Source: IDS-8 sp040902105
Lineage (GTDB): Bacteria; Pseudomonadota; Gammaproteobacteria; Steroidobacterales; Woeseiaceae
Direction of reading: 5' to 3'
Length of the DNA: 64,000 bases
Assembly (NCBI GenBank): GCA_040902105.1
Contig: JBBDXW010000041.1
Coordinates: 62,001-126,000 of the forward strand
Both the position numbers and the translations under genes were made by a program. The notes beneath the pieces were generated by a model that ran no database searches, had not been told where the DNA came from, and saw only the letters and a list, made by a program, of their open reading frames with translations. Of the stretch, positions 46,004-55,331 are shown in pieces. Each line of letters starts with the position of its first letter. Position 1 is the first letter of the stretch.

Positions 46004-47197
46004 ATGAGTTCCTCACCCGATTTGGCAACACTCGCCGTGCGCGCCGCGCTGGAATCCGACTCGCAGCACGGTGCGGTTGTGCCGCCGCTCCATTTGTCGT
46101 CGAACTACACGTTCGCGGGTTATGGCAACAAGCGTCGTTACGACTACTGCCGTAGCGGCAATCCTACCCGGGATGCGCTCGCGGACGCCTTGACGGTCCT
46201 TGAAGGAGGGGCCGGTTGCACCGTCACGTCGTCCGGTATGGCCGCGCTGACACTCGTGGCTCACCTGCTCGAGCCCGGCGACCTTCTTGTTGCTCCGCAC
46301 GATTGCTACGGCGGCACGTACCGGCTGTTCAAGCATCTCGCGGCAAAGGGCCACTTCGAAGTCCAGTTCGTCGACCAAACCAACATTGCGGCACTGCGCG
46401 CGGTTTGTGCGCAGAAGCCGCGGCTGATTCTGGCCGAGACGCCGTCGAATCCGCTTCTGCGGATCGTCGACATCGAACAGCTTTCGGGTCTCGCGCGCAA
46501 TTGCGGGGCAACACTCGCGGTCGACAACACGTTCCTGTCACCGGTTCTGCAGCAGCCGATCGCGCTCGGCGCCGACATCGTCATCCATTCCACCACCAAA
46601 TACCTCAATGGGCACAGTGACGTCGTTGGCGGCGCGGTTGTTGCCGCGAACAGCGAGCTCGCCGGCACCTTGAGCTGGTGGGCCAACTGCCTTGGCATCA
46701 CCGGTGCGCCGTTCGACAGCTACCTGACGTTGCGTGGGGTACGGACGTTGCATGCGAGAATCCGCCAGCACGAGGAAAACGCAAATCTCATGGCGCAGGT
46801 CCTGAACGAGCACGCTGCGGTCGATCGCGTGTACTACCCCGGGCTGCCGGACCATCCCGGGCACGCGCTTGCGCGAAGGCAGCAAAAGGGCTTCGGCGGC
46901 ATGGTGAGCTTCGAGATCCGGGGCGGCGAGGGCGCGGTTCGAACCTTTGTCGAGGAACTCAGGTTCTTTTCGCTTGCCGAATCCCTGGGCGGCGTCGAGA
47001 GCCTGGTCTGTCATCCACCGTCGATGACGCATGCGCCGGTCAGCGAAGAAGCCCTGAAAGCCGCGGGCATAAAGCAGAACCTGATTCGCCTGTCCGTCGG
47101 AGTCGAGAGCGGCGAGGACCTCGTCGCAGACGTGCTCGCGGCTCTCGAAGCGTCGACGGCAGCGGTGTCGCGCCCGCTTGCGGCAGCGAGTTGCTGA
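46004..47197 (+). CDS. metB: Cystathionine gamma-synthase family enzyme
   Basis: A 397-residue Cys/Met-metabolism PLP enzyme. Signatures are VVPPLHLSSNYTFAGYG, RSGNPTRDALADALTVLEGG, PHDCYGGTYRLF, AETPSNPLLRIVDI and the PLP lysine in HSTTKYLNGHSDVVGGAVV. The order metB-metX behind a SAM riboswitch fits transsulfuration or direct sulfhydrylation in methionine synthesis; cystathionine beta-lyase or O-acylhomoserine sulfhydrylase are alternatives in this family. A GGAG stands nine bases before ATG. Confidence 0.88.
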   Translation: MSSSPDLATLAVRAALESDSQHGAVVPPLHLSSNYTFAGYGNKRRYDYCRSGNPTRDALADALTVLEGGAGCTVTSSGMAALTLVAHLLEPGDLLVAPHDCYGGTYRLFKHLAAKGHFEVQFVDQTNIAALRAVCAQKPRLILAETPSNPLLRIVDIEQLSGLARNCGATLAVDNTFLSPVLQQPIALGADIVIHSTTKYLNGHSDVVGGAVVAANSELAGTLSWWANCLGITGAPFDSYLTLRGVRTLHARIRQHEENANLMAQVLNEHAAVDRVYYPGLPDHPGHALARRQQKGFGGMVSFEIRGGEGAVRTFVEELRFFSLAESLGGVESLVCHPPSMTHAPVSEEALKAAGIKQNLIRLSVGVESGEDLVADVLAALEASTAAVSRPLAAASC

Positions 47198-47202
47198 AGA
47201 GC

Positions 47203-48351
47203 ATGGGGCCGTCCAGTTCGACAACGAGTCGCGAGGCGCTGCCGCCTTACCTGAGTCGGCACATTTCGCCGGCCACGCAATATTACGAACTGGCGGAAAC
47301 GTTGCGGCTCGAATCGGGCCAGACGCTCGAGCGGGTGACGGTGGCGTATCGTACCTGGGGCGATCCTGCGAATGCGGCGCGAAATGCCATCCTCATCTGC
47401 CATGCCCTGACCGGCTCGGCCGATGTGGATGCGTGGTGGCCCGGCATTATCGCCCGACACGGCGCTTTCGATCCGGACACCGATTTCATCATCTGCAGTA
47501 ATATTCTCGGCAGCTGCTACGGGACGACCGGGCCGGTGTCGCTGCAGCCGCGCACCGGCGCCCGTTATCGCGCCGACTTTCCGCGCATCACGGTACGCGA
47601 CATGGTCAGGGTGCAGAGGGCGCTTATTGACCATCTCGGCGTTGACCGCCTGGCGCTGGTCACCGGGCCCTCGCTGGGGGGCATGCAGGCCCTCGAATGG
47701 GCCCTGATGTATCCGGACAAAGTCGAGAGTATTGCGCCGATTGGCGTGGGTGGCAGGCATTCAGCCTGGTGCATAGCCATGAGCGAGGCACAGCGTCACG
47801 CGATTTACGCCGATCCCGACTGGCAGGACGGAAACTACGCCGACGAACGCGGCCCCGAGAAAGGCCTTGCCGCAGCGCGCATGATGGCGATCTGCAGTTA
47901 CCGCAGCTGGCAGAGCTTCGACGAGCGATTCGGCAGGGACGAGCGCGATAACGGCGAATTCGAAGTTCAATCGTATCTGCGTTACCAGGGGGAGAAAATC
48001 AACGGGCGCTTCGATGCCAACACGTACGTGCGGCTGACTCAGGCGATGAACGCTCACGACATCGCTCGCGGACGCGGTGACTATCACAACATAATCAGGA
48101 GTATCCACCAACCGGCGCTGGTTATTTCGGTCAGTTCCGACCTGCTGTATCCGCCGCACGAACAGCAACTGCTGGCTCAGCACTTGCCGCACGCGCGGCA
48201 CGAGTTATTGCAATCGACGGACGGACACGACGGTTTCCTGATCCAGTGCGACAGGCTCGCCGGCATCATTGCGGAATTCAGGCGGGTCCGGCGACCAGGT
48301 CGCGCCCGACCAACGACGCGCCTTTCGCATCTCAGTGCAGTTGCCGAATGA
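47203..48351 (+). CDS. metX: Homoserine O-acyltransferase MetX
   Basis: A 382-residue alpha/beta-hydrolase that acylates homoserine (acetyl or succinyl; not decided by sequence here). Visible are NAILICHALTGSADV, DFIICSNILGSCYGTTGP, the nucleophile elbow GPSLGGMQALEWALMYPD, ISVSSDLLYPPHEQQ with the catalytic Asp, and TDGHDGFLIQ with the His. Start at 47203 is five bases after the metB stop. The metW partner usual next to metX is not here. The open frame extends far upstream antiparallel to nothing real and should be ignored. Confidence 0.93.
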   Translation: MGPSSSTTSREALPPYLSRHISPATQYYELAETLRLESGQTLERVTVAYRTWGDPANAARNAILICHALTGSADVDAWWPGIIARHGAFDPDTDFIICSNILGSCYGTTGPVSLQPRTGARYRADFPRITVRDMVRVQRALIDHLGVDRLALVTGPSLGGMQALEWALMYPDKVESIAPIGVGGRHSAWCIAMSEAQRHAIYADPDWQDGNYADERGPEKGLAAARMMAICSYRSWQSFDERFGRDERDNGEFEVQSYLRYQGEKINGRFDANTYVRLTQAMNAHDIARGRGDYHNIIRSIHQPALVISVSSDLLYPPHEQQLLAQHLPHARHELLQSTDGHDGFLIQCDRLAGIIAEFRRVRRPGRARPTTRLSHLSAVAE

Positions 48352-49393
48352 CCGCGTCCATCATCTGACGGGTCGACAGGACCGGCTCCCCGGCAATTGC
48401 GATGTCGGCCGTTCTTGCGCCGCGCGCAATGACTTTTCGAATCGCATTCTCGATCGTTGCCGCTTCTTCGGTCAGGTCGAGGCTGTGCCGGAGGAGCATG
48501 GCAATGCTCGCAATCATGCCGCAGGGGTTCGCGATTCCCCTTCCGGCAATGTCGGGCGCCGAGCCGTGAATCGGCTCGTACAGGCCGAGACGCGATTCGC
48601 CGAGCGACGCCGACGGTAACATTCCCATTGAGCCCGCAAGCATCGACGCTTCGTCGGTCAGAATGTCGCCGAACATGTTCTCCGTGACTATGACATCGAA
48701 CTCGGAGGGCCTGTTGATGAGATGCATCGCGGCGGCGTCGACCAGCATATGTTCCAGCCGCACATCGGGGAACTCATCCGCCATGATGCGGCTGGTCACG
48801 TCGCGCCACAGCCGGGACGTCTCCAGCACGTTGGCCTTGTCTACAGAGCACAGTTTTCTGCTGCGCCGAGAGGCGAGGGTGGCGGCTATCCGGACGATGC
48901 GTTCGATCTCCGATACCTGGTAGCAGCACAAATCGCTTGCAGAAAGATCGTTGCGTGTTTTTGCGCCGAAATAGATGCCGCCCGTAAGTTCGCGGACGAC
49001 AACAAGATCGACGTTGCGCAGGCGCTCTGCCTTGATGGGCGAGGCTGCGGACAGTTCGTCGAAAATCTGCACCGGGCGCAGATTGGCGAATACGCTAAGC
49101 TTGGCACGGAGGCCAAGCAGCCCCTGTTCGGGGCGTATCGTCGCGTTCGGATCGGCCCACTTCGGCCCGCCGACCGCGCCGAGTACGACCGCGTCGCTTT
49201 CCAGGCAGGCGGCGACCGTTGCCTCCGGCAAAGGCTCGCCAACCCCGTCGATCGCCGCGCCACCAATAAGGCGCTCGCGGATTACGAATCGATGACCGAA
49301 TCGCGACGCGATTTCCTGCAGGACGCGCACTCCGGCCTCGGCAACTTCCGGACCGATACCATCGCCCGGCAGTACGGTGATTACGGCGTCCAG
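48332..49393 (-). CDS. leuB: 3-isopropylmalate dehydrogenase, probable CTG start
   Basis: A 353-residue beta-decarboxylating dehydrogenase. The N-terminus must include TVLPGDGIGPEVAEAGVRVL, but the first GTG in frame (49330) would remove it. Between an in-frame TGA and this motif there is no ATG, GTG or TTG. CTG at 49393-49391, with GAGGA nine bases ahead, gives the expected length and overlaps leuD by 13 bases. Further signatures are GAVGGPKWADPNATIRPEQG, RELTGGIYFG, CSVDKANVLETSRLWRDV and ITENMFGDILTDEASML-like VTENMFGDILTDEASM. It is the last gene of the BCAA operon and converges with metX, overlapping by 20 bases. Confidence 0.93.
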   Translation of the reverse strand: MDAVITVLPGDGIGPEVAEAGVRVLQEIASRFGHRFVIRERLIGGAAIDGVGEPLPEATVAACLESDAVVLGAVGGPKWADPNATIRPEQGLLGLRAKLSVFANLRPVQIFDELSAASPIKAERLRNVDLVVVRELTGGIYFGAKTRNDLSASDLCCYQVSEIERIVRIAATLASRRSRKLCSVDKANVLETSRLWRDVTSRIMADEFPDVRLEHMLVDAAAMHLINRPSEFDVIVTENMFGDILTDEASMLAGSMGMLPSASLGESRLGLYEPIHGSAPDIAGRGIANPCGMIASIAMLLRHSLDLTEEAATIENAIRKVIARGARTADIAIAGEPVLSTRQMMDAVIRQLH

Positions 49394-49965
49394 GGTCGGT
49401 TTTCCTCGAATTTGCGGATCGCATCGTCATGCTTTCGCAGGAACCCCAGTTGATCGAGACCCTCGAGGAGGCAGTAGCGGGCGAACGCGTCCATCGGATA
49501 TTCGGCGGTTACGCCGGTCGGCAGCGCAAGTGACGACGACCGGACGTCGATGCTGACCTCGGCGCACGGATTCTCAAGAAGCCATGCGTGTACCGTGTTG
49601 TCGACGACGATCGGCAGCAGACCGTTCTTCAGCGCGTTGCTGCAAAAAATATCCGCAATCGCACTGCTGATGATCGCGCGGAAGCCATAGTCGAGCAGAG
49701 CCCAGGCTGCGTGTTCCCTGGACGAGCCGCAGCCGAAGTTACGCCCTGCAACCAGTATCTGGCAACCGTACGCCGCTGGCGAATTGAGAATGAAATCGTC
49801 TCGCGGCGATCCGTCCTCACGGTTGCGCCAGTCGTGGAATAAATGCCGGCCGAGCCCATCCCGACTCGTGGTCGTCAGGAACCGTGCGGGAATGATCTGG
49901 TCGGTGTCGATATCGCTCATTGCGAGCACCACGGTCCGTGATTCGACCTTCGTGACGGGTTGCAT
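49381..49965 (-). CDS. leuD: 3-isopropylmalate dehydratase small subunit
   Basis: A 194-residue swivelling-domain subunit of isopropylmalate isomerase: MSDIDTDQIIPARFL, GRNFGCGSSREHAAWALLDY, IADIFCSNALKNGLLPIVV. It pairs with LeuC, seven bases upstream. Its 3' end overlaps the proposed leuB start. Confidence 0.96.
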   Translation of the reverse strand: MQPVTKVESRTVVLAMSDIDTDQIIPARFLTTTSRDGLGRHLFHDWRNREDGSPRDDFILNSPAAYGCQILVAGRNFGCGSSREHAAWALLDYGFRAIISSAIADIFCSNALKNGLLPIVVDNTVHAWLLENPCAEVSIDVRSSSLALPTGVTAEYPMDAFARYCLLEGLDQLGFLRKHDDAIRKFEENRPWTP

Positions 49966-49972
49966 GATGCCG

Positions 49973-51382
49973 TTACAGGAATTCGCGCGGATCGGCGATG
50001 CGCCCGCGGATGGCTGACGCGGCTGCCGTCATGGGGCTTGCAAGGACCGTCCGGGCGCCGATGCCCTGGCGTCCTTCAAAGTTGCGGTTGCTGGTACTGA
50101 CACTGAGCTTGCCGCGCGGCACCGTATCGCCGTTCATGCCCAGGCACATCGAGCAGCCGGACTCACGCCATTCGGCGCCGGCGGCTTTGAACACTTCATG
50201 CAGGCCCAGCGACTCTGCCTCGTATTTCACCTGTTGCGAACCGGGCACAACGAGCATTGTGACACCGGGCGCGATTCTCCGGCCGCGCAATATGTCGGCA
50301 GCCTGTTTGAGATCCGACAGGCGGGAATTGGTGCAACTGCCGACAAACACGATGTCGACGGCTGTCTCCGTCAGAGGCTTGCCGGACTGGATTTGCATGT
50401 AGTCCAGCGCCTTGCGGAATCCCGGGTCGCCGTTGTCTGCGGGGACCGGATCGTTGATTGCGATGGCCATGCCCGGGTTCGTGCCGAACGTGACCATCGG
50501 CTGCACCTTGTCGCCGCGTACGCTGACGGACCTGTCGAAACGGGCGTCCGGGTCGCTCTGCAGATCGCGCCAGCGCGCGACTGCATCGTCCCAATCCCGT
50601 CCCTTGGGCGACCGCGGTCGTCCCTGCAGCCAGGTGAAGGTGGTGGCATCCGGCGCGATCATTCCCGCCCGCGCTCCGGCTTCTATGGACATATTGCAAA
50701 TCGTCATGCGTGCTTCCATGTCCATGGCAGCGATCGCGTCGCCGCGATACTCGATAACGTGCCCGGTGCCTCCGTCAACGCCGATCTGCGCGATTGTAGC
50801 GAGAATTACGTCTTTTGCGCTTGCACCCGGCCCGAGCGGGCCGCTGATGTCGATCGCCAGTGTTTTCGGCTTGCGTTGCAGCAGGCATTGCGTCGCGAGA
50901 ACGTGGGCGACCTCGGTCGTGCCGATGCCGAATGCGAGTGCGCCGAAGGCCCCGTGAGTACTGGTGTGACTGTCGCCGCACACGATCGTTTTCCCCGGCT
51001 GGGTCGCGCCGAGTTCCGGGCCGATGACGTGCACGATGCCGCGATGCCGGCTGTCGAAGGCAAACAGTTCGAGACCGAACTCGCGACAGTTGTCCTGCAT
51101 CCTGACGACCTGTTTCGCCGCGCCTTCGCCGACGATCGCCAGGTCGTGGAAGGTCCGTACGGGCGTGGTCGGTGTGGAATGATCCAGGGTGCCGAGCGTC
51201 AGGTCCGGTCGCCGGACCGGGAGGCCCAGGTCGCGCAATTGGGCGAACGCCTGCGGTGTCGTAACTTCGTGAATGAGGTGCAGATCGATATAGAGCACTG
51301 CCGGTGCAGCAGCCGTTTCGTCCGTCACGATGTGCTCGGACCAGACTTTTTCGAAGAGTGTTCTCGGCCCGACGCTCCTCAT
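49973..51382 (-). CDS. leuC: 3-isopropylmalate dehydratase large subunit
   Basis: A 469-residue aconitase-family subunit. Visible are LYIDLHLIHEVTTPQAF, CGDSHTSTHGAFGALAFGIG, and the 4Fe-4S ligands in FVGSCTNSRLSDL and ESGCSMCLGMNGD; also RNFEGRQGIGARTVLASP. It starts at ATG 51382, 17 bases after ilvE. Confidence 0.96.
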   Translation of the reverse strand: MRSVGPRTLFEKVWSEHIVTDETAAAPAVLYIDLHLIHEVTTPQAFAQLRDLGLPVRRPDLTLGTLDHSTPTTPVRTFHDLAIVGEGAAKQVVRMQDNCREFGLELFAFDSRHRGIVHVIGPELGATQPGKTIVCGDSHTSTHGAFGALAFGIGTTEVAHVLATQCLLQRKPKTLAIDISGPLGPGASAKDVILATIAQIGVDGGTGHVIEYRGDAIAAMDMEARMTICNMSIEAGARAGMIAPDATTFTWLQGRPRSPKGRDWDDAVARWRDLQSDPDARFDRSVSVRGDKVQPMVTFGTNPGMAIAINDPVPADNGDPGFRKALDYMQIQSGKPLTETAVDIVFVGSCTNSRLSDLKQAADILRGRRIAPGVTMLVVPGSQQVKYEAESLGLHEVFKAAGAEWRESGCSMCLGMNGDTVPRGKLSVSTSNRNFEGRQGIGARTVLASPMTAAASAIRGRIADPREFL

Positions 51383-51399
51383 GTCCGCATGTCAGCCCT

Positions 51400-52386
51400 T
51401 CACGATCCGGCGGCAGCCGCTTTGGTTACGGCGGCGGCTCCGCTGTCGTCGCGCGATTTTTCCACGCTGTCCAGCCAGCCCCTGGCGTCCTGCGTCTCGC
51501 CGCTGAACAGTCCGAAAAAAGCGGCCTGCAACTTCGCTGTCACCGGGCCGCGCCGGCCTTCCCCGACCTGAATGCCGTCGACAGAACGGACCGGCGTGAT
51601 CTCGACCGCGGTGCCGGTAAAGAACAACTCGTCCGTCAGATAGAGCAGCTCACGCGGAATCGACTGCTCGGACACGGGGATCCCGAGCATACTGGCCAGT
51701 TGCATGACGGTATCGCGCGTGATGCCTGTCAGAATCGAACTCGTGGCCGGCGGTGTGAGCAGGCGGCCGTCACGAACGAGGAACAGATTCTCTCCGGCGC
51801 CCTCGCTGACGGTCCCGTCGGTCGCCAACGCGATGCCTTCCGCGAATCCCAGACGCCTTGCTTCGGTGCTGATCAGCTGGCTCGAAAGGTAGTTGCCGCC
51901 GGCTTTCGCCAGCGCCGGCACGGTGTTAGGCGCCACCCGCTGCCAGCTCGACACGCACACATCGACGCCCTGATTGAGAGCGTCTGCGCCCAGGTACGCT
52001 CCCCATTCCCAGGCTGCAATCGCAACATCCACCGGATGGTCCGGTTTTGGCGCGAGGCCGACGTCGCCGTACCCGCGCATTGCGATCGGCCGAATATAGG
52101 CCCCGTTCATCAAATTATTGGCGAGCACGACTTCCTTACACACGTCGATCAGCTCGTCGAGGCCGTAAGGAATCGGCATCCGATACACCTTGGCCGAGTC
52201 GTAAAGCCGTCTTATGTGGTCGGTCAGCCTGAACGCCTTCGGCCCGTCCGGCGTCTTGTAGACGCGTATGCCCTCGAACACGGACGATCCGTAATGCAAT
52301 GCATGCGCCATCACATGCACCGTAGCCTGTTCCCAGGGAACCATCCGGCCGTTCATCCAGATCAATTTGCTGCCTCTAAAAGTCAT
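51400..52386 (-). CDS. ilvE: Branched-chain amino acid aminotransferase
   Basis: A 328-residue class IV (fold-type IV) aminotransferase. Visible are HALHYGSSVFEGIRVYKT, YIRPIAMRGYGDVG, the PLP lysine in PALAKAGGNYLSSQLIS, SEGAGENLFLVRDG and the phosphate loop SSILTGITRDTV. It carries an unusual Ala/Asp-rich C-terminal tail of about 20 residues. GGAG stands seven bases before the ATG. Its place within ilvA-leuA and leuCDB makes it the final transaminase for all three BCAAs. Confidence 0.95.
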   Translation of the reverse strand: MTFRGSKLIWMNGRMVPWEQATVHVMAHALHYGSSVFEGIRVYKTPDGPKAFRLTDHIRRLYDSAKVYRMPIPYGLDELIDVCKEVVLANNLMNGAYIRPIAMRGYGDVGLAPKPDHPVDVAIAAWEWGAYLGADALNQGVDVCVSSWQRVAPNTVPALAKAGGNYLSSQLISTEARRLGFAEGIALATDGTVSEGAGENLFLVRDGRLLTPPATSSILTGITRDTVMQLASMLGIPVSEQSIPRELLYLTDELFFTGTAVEITPVRSVDGIQVGEGRRGPVTAKLQAAFFGLFSGETQDARGWLDSVEKSRDDSGAAAVTKAAAAGS

Positions 52387-52478
52387 TGCTCAACTCCGTG
52401 TCGCCGTATCCACGTAGCTTAACAAGTGCCTGCGGCTTGCGCATCCGTCCATTTGCGACCCGGTACGGAACCGGATCT

Positions 52479-54044
52479 TCAAATTGATGCGCGATTGATG
52501 TCGCCCGCTGTGGAATTCGTCGCGACTCCGCGACCACGGCGCCTGAGAATCCGGTTGATGACTTCGAGGTAGGCGCGTCCGCCGGCTTCCACGATGTCGG
52601 TGCTGGTACCGTGACCCCTGAAGGTCTGGCCGTCATAGTCTACGACGACAATCGCCTCGGCCTGCGCATCTTCACCGCTCGTGGCGCTGTGTAAATCGAA
52701 GCTCTTCAGGACGGGATCGATGTCCGTTGCGAGTTCCAGTGCGCGGAACACGGCTTCTGCCGGGCCATCGGCGCTCGCCGATACGTTCACGGACTTGCCG
52801 CGATCGTCGATCAATGTGATCTCGGCGGCGGCTTTCCGTTCAGTGCCCGAGCTCACCTGCAGAGATTGCAGTATCCAGGGTCCGCCGGACGCGCTGTCGA
52901 CATTGAGGACAATCGCTTCGATGTCTCCGTCGTACATGTCCTTCTTCCGGTCGGCGAGTCTCTTGAATTCATGGAAGGCGCGATTGGTTTCGAATTCGTC
53001 GAGATCGAATCCCAGTTCGCGTACCCGCACGCGAAACGCGTGCCTGCCGCTGTGCTTGCCCAGTACGAGATTGGACCTGCTGAAGCCCACGTCTTCGGGA
53101 CGCATGATCTCGTAGGTTGAACGATGCTGCAGCATGCCGTGCTGATGGATACCGGCTTCGTGCGCGAATGCGTTCTCGCCGACGACCGCCTTGTTGCGCG
53201 GCACTTGCATTCCCGTGATCCCTGAGACGAGCCTGGACGTCGGATAAAGTCGCGTTGTGTCGACATCCGTGCGCAGGCCAAAGATTTCCGCCCGCGTCTT
53301 CAGGGCCATCACGACTTCTTCGAGCGAGCAGTTGCCCGCGCGTTCGCCGATGCCGTTTATCGTGCACTCTATCTGCCGCGCACCCGCCGCAACCGCAGCG
53401 AGGCTGTTTGCCACCGCCATGCCGAGATCGTTGTGACAATGAACGCTAAGCGTTACATCGTCGATTCCGGCCACATGTTCCTTCAGATACCGGAACAGCA
53501 GGTCGAATTCCGACGGCACCGTGTAGCCGACGGTGTCCGGGATATTGATGGTCGTTGCACCGGCCTCGATCGCCGCTCCGACCACCTCGGCCAGATAGGC
53601 AAGTTCGGTTCGCGATGCATCTTCCGGAGAGAATTCGACGTCGTCGCACAACTCGCGCGCCAAAGTAATTGCGCCGACGGCGCTGCGGATGATTTCCTCC
53701 TTGGCCATCCTGAGCTTATGCTCGCGATGAATTGCGCTGGTCGCAACGAATACGTGAATCCTGTGCTTCGCGGCGCCCTTGAGTGCGGCGTGCACTTTCT
53801 CGATATCCTCGGGATTGCAGCGGGCAAGGCCGCAGATGGTCGGCTCGAAGCCCTGGTCTGCGATTGCCTTGACGGCCTCGAAGTCGCCTTCCGATGCAGC
53901 GGGAAAGCCGGCCTCGATTACATCCACCCGCAAATCGGACAGTGCCTTCGCGATGCGCAGCTTTTCCCTCATCGTCATGCTGCAGCCTGGCGCCTGCTCC
54001 CCGTCGCGCAAGGTCGTATCGAATATCCGGATTCGGTCAGTCAC
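52479..54044 (-). CDS. leuA: 2-isopropylmalate synthase
   Basis: A 521-residue enzyme for the committed step of leucine synthesis. The catalytic barrel has IFDTTLRDGEQAPGCSMT, VIEAGFPAASEGDFEAVK, VHCHNDLGMAVANSLAAV, and the subdomain EAGIHQHGMLQHRSTYEIM, LVLGKHSGRHAFRVRV. The C-terminal LeuA dimer domain (leucine feedback) shows GHGTSTDIVEAGGRAYLEVI. I use GTG 54044 (with GGAGAG upstream), giving MTDRIRIFD; the frame extends 34 codons further without homology. Confidence 0.96.
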   Translation of the reverse strand: MTDRIRIFDTTLRDGEQAPGCSMTMREKLRIAKALSDLRVDVIEAGFPAASEGDFEAVKAIADQGFEPTICGLARCNPEDIEKVHAALKGAAKHRIHVFVATSAIHREHKLRMAKEEIIRSAVGAITLARELCDDVEFSPEDASRTELAYLAEVVGAAIEAGATTINIPDTVGYTVPSEFDLLFRYLKEHVAGIDDVTLSVHCHNDLGMAVANSLAAVAAGARQIECTINGIGERAGNCSLEEVVMALKTRAEIFGLRTDVDTTRLYPTSRLVSGITGMQVPRNKAVVGENAFAHEAGIHQHGMLQHRSTYEIMRPEDVGFSRSNLVLGKHSGRHAFRVRVRELGFDLDEFETNRAFHEFKRLADRKKDMYDGDIEAIVLNVDSASGGPWILQSLQVSSGTERKAAAEITLIDDRGKSVNVSASADGPAEAVFRALELATDIDPVLKSFDLHSATSGEDAQAEAIVVVDYDGQTFRGHGTSTDIVEAGGRAYLEVINRILRRRGRGVATNSTAGDINRASI

Positions 54045-54075
54045 AAGTTCGCTCTCCGATGTTGTTGGACGAAGG

Positions 54076-55167
54076 TCATCTGTCGCCGTAGTCGATGCTG
54101 GCCAACGGGAAATCGGGCACCGCAAGCGGGGCGTGCAACGCTGCATCCGTCCGCATCGCCTGCATCAGGGTCGCGCGGTCGATGTTGCTGCCGGTCAGAA
54201 TGAGCCCGACTGTTTGCCCCTCGAGCTGGTCACGCATCTTGAGGGCAGCGGCGAGTGCGGCTGCGCCGCCGCCTTCTGCCAGGTGGTGAATCGTCTCTGC
54301 ATAACAGCGTATCGCGGCACAGATTTCCTCCTCGCTGACCAGCACGAAGTCATCGAGGTCCTGCATCATGCTGAGTGTGTAGCGCACCGGAACACGGGTT
54401 GCGAGCCCATCGGCGATGGTCTGCGCGGCGGCCATCGGGGCATACTTTTTTGTGTGCCATGCGTGATGAAACGCCGGTGCATTCTCTGCCTGCACGGCAA
54501 TCACCCTGGTTTGAGGCGATAGCGACTTGATTACCGTCGTCGTGCCCGCGGCCAGACTGCCGCCGCCGACCGGTACAAAGACGACGTCGAGTTTCCCGTC
54601 GCTCTGTTCGAGCATCTCGAGTGCAACGGTGCCCTGGCCGGCAACAAGCTCGGCACGTTTGGCGGGGTGAATGGACAGCGCGCGCTTCTTCCGCGCGTAG
54701 CGCACCGACGCATCCCACGCCGCATCGAAATCGTGTCCCTGCACGATGACCTCCGCCCCGAGCGATTTCACGCCGGCGTTCTTGTCCGGGCTGTTTCCTT
54801 CCGGTACGAAAACGGTGCAACGCACTCCGTACATTCCGCATGCCCGCGCAAGCGCAGCGCCATAGTTGCCGCGCGTCGCCGTGACGATGCCCATTGCGCG
54901 CTCGGCGTCATCCAGGTTCGCGAGCAGATTGATCGCGCCGCGCACCTTGAAAGCGCCGATGTCCTGCATGTTTTCCAGCTTGACGTACGTTTTCGTGCCG
55001 ACCCGCTCGGACAGGAGGGCATGATGCTGGAGCGGGGTAGGGGCCAGATACGGTTTGATGGTGTCCCTGGCCTGCAAAACGTCGTCGAGGGTAACCGGCG
55101 ACGGCGGCGTGCCCGAGTCGGAACCCCAGTCGGTTGCATCCAGGTAGCTGTATATTGCGGGTGTCAT
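54076..55167 (-). CDS. ilvA: Threonine dehydratase without ACT domain
   Basis: A 363-residue fold-type II PLP enzyme making 2-oxobutanoate for isoleucine. Visible are the PLP lysine in NMQDIGAFKVRGAINLLANL, TATRGNYGAALARACG, VFVPEGNSPDKNAGVKSLGA and PVGGGSLAAGTTTV, then AEGGGAAALAAALK. It lacks the C-terminal ACT-like regulatory domain of biosynthetic IlvA, so allosteric control by isoleucine is not expected and transcriptional attenuation must carry more of the regulation. The ring-stacking SGNH motif reads RGNY here, an unusual variant. Confidence 0.9.
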   Translation of the reverse strand: MTPAIYSYLDATDWGSDSGTPPSPVTLDDVLQARDTIKPYLAPTPLQHHALLSERVGTKTYVKLENMQDIGAFKVRGAINLLANLDDAERAMGIVTATRGNYGAALARACGMYGVRCTVFVPEGNSPDKNAGVKSLGAEVIVQGHDFDAAWDASVRYARKKRALSIHPAKRAELVAGQGTVALEMLEQSDGKLDVVFVPVGGGSLAAGTTTVIKSLSPQTRVIAVQAENAPAFHHAWHTKKYAPMAAAQTIADGLATRVPVRYTLSMMQDLDDFVLVSEEEICAAIRCYAETIHHLAEGGGAAALAAALKMRDQLEGQTVGLILTGSNIDRATLMQAMRTDAALHAPLAVPDFPLASIDYGDR

Positions 55168-55201
55168 CTTGTCTATTCCTCGAAGAATCGTGTGTCAGGC
55201 C

Positions 55202-55310
55202 GCGTCATCCAGGTGCCGGACTTGGATTATTGGACATTTCACTCGGACACTCGATCCGGATCGACCCACGGCGAAATGTCCAATAATCCAAGTCCGGCAC
55301 CTGGTGACGC
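55202..55310. repeat. Palindromic element between ilvA and ilvC
   Basis: Left arm 55202-55240 and right arm 55273-55310 pair over about 38 bases with a one-base bulge. The 32-base loop begins ACTCGGACAC and holds its own 14-base palindrome TCGATCCGGATCGA. The CTCGGACAC loop part recalls CTCAGACAC in the elements at 58.4 kb. It interrupts the BCAA operon. Confidence 0.9.
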
Positions 55311-55331
55311 CTGATGACGCAGGCTGTTGGA

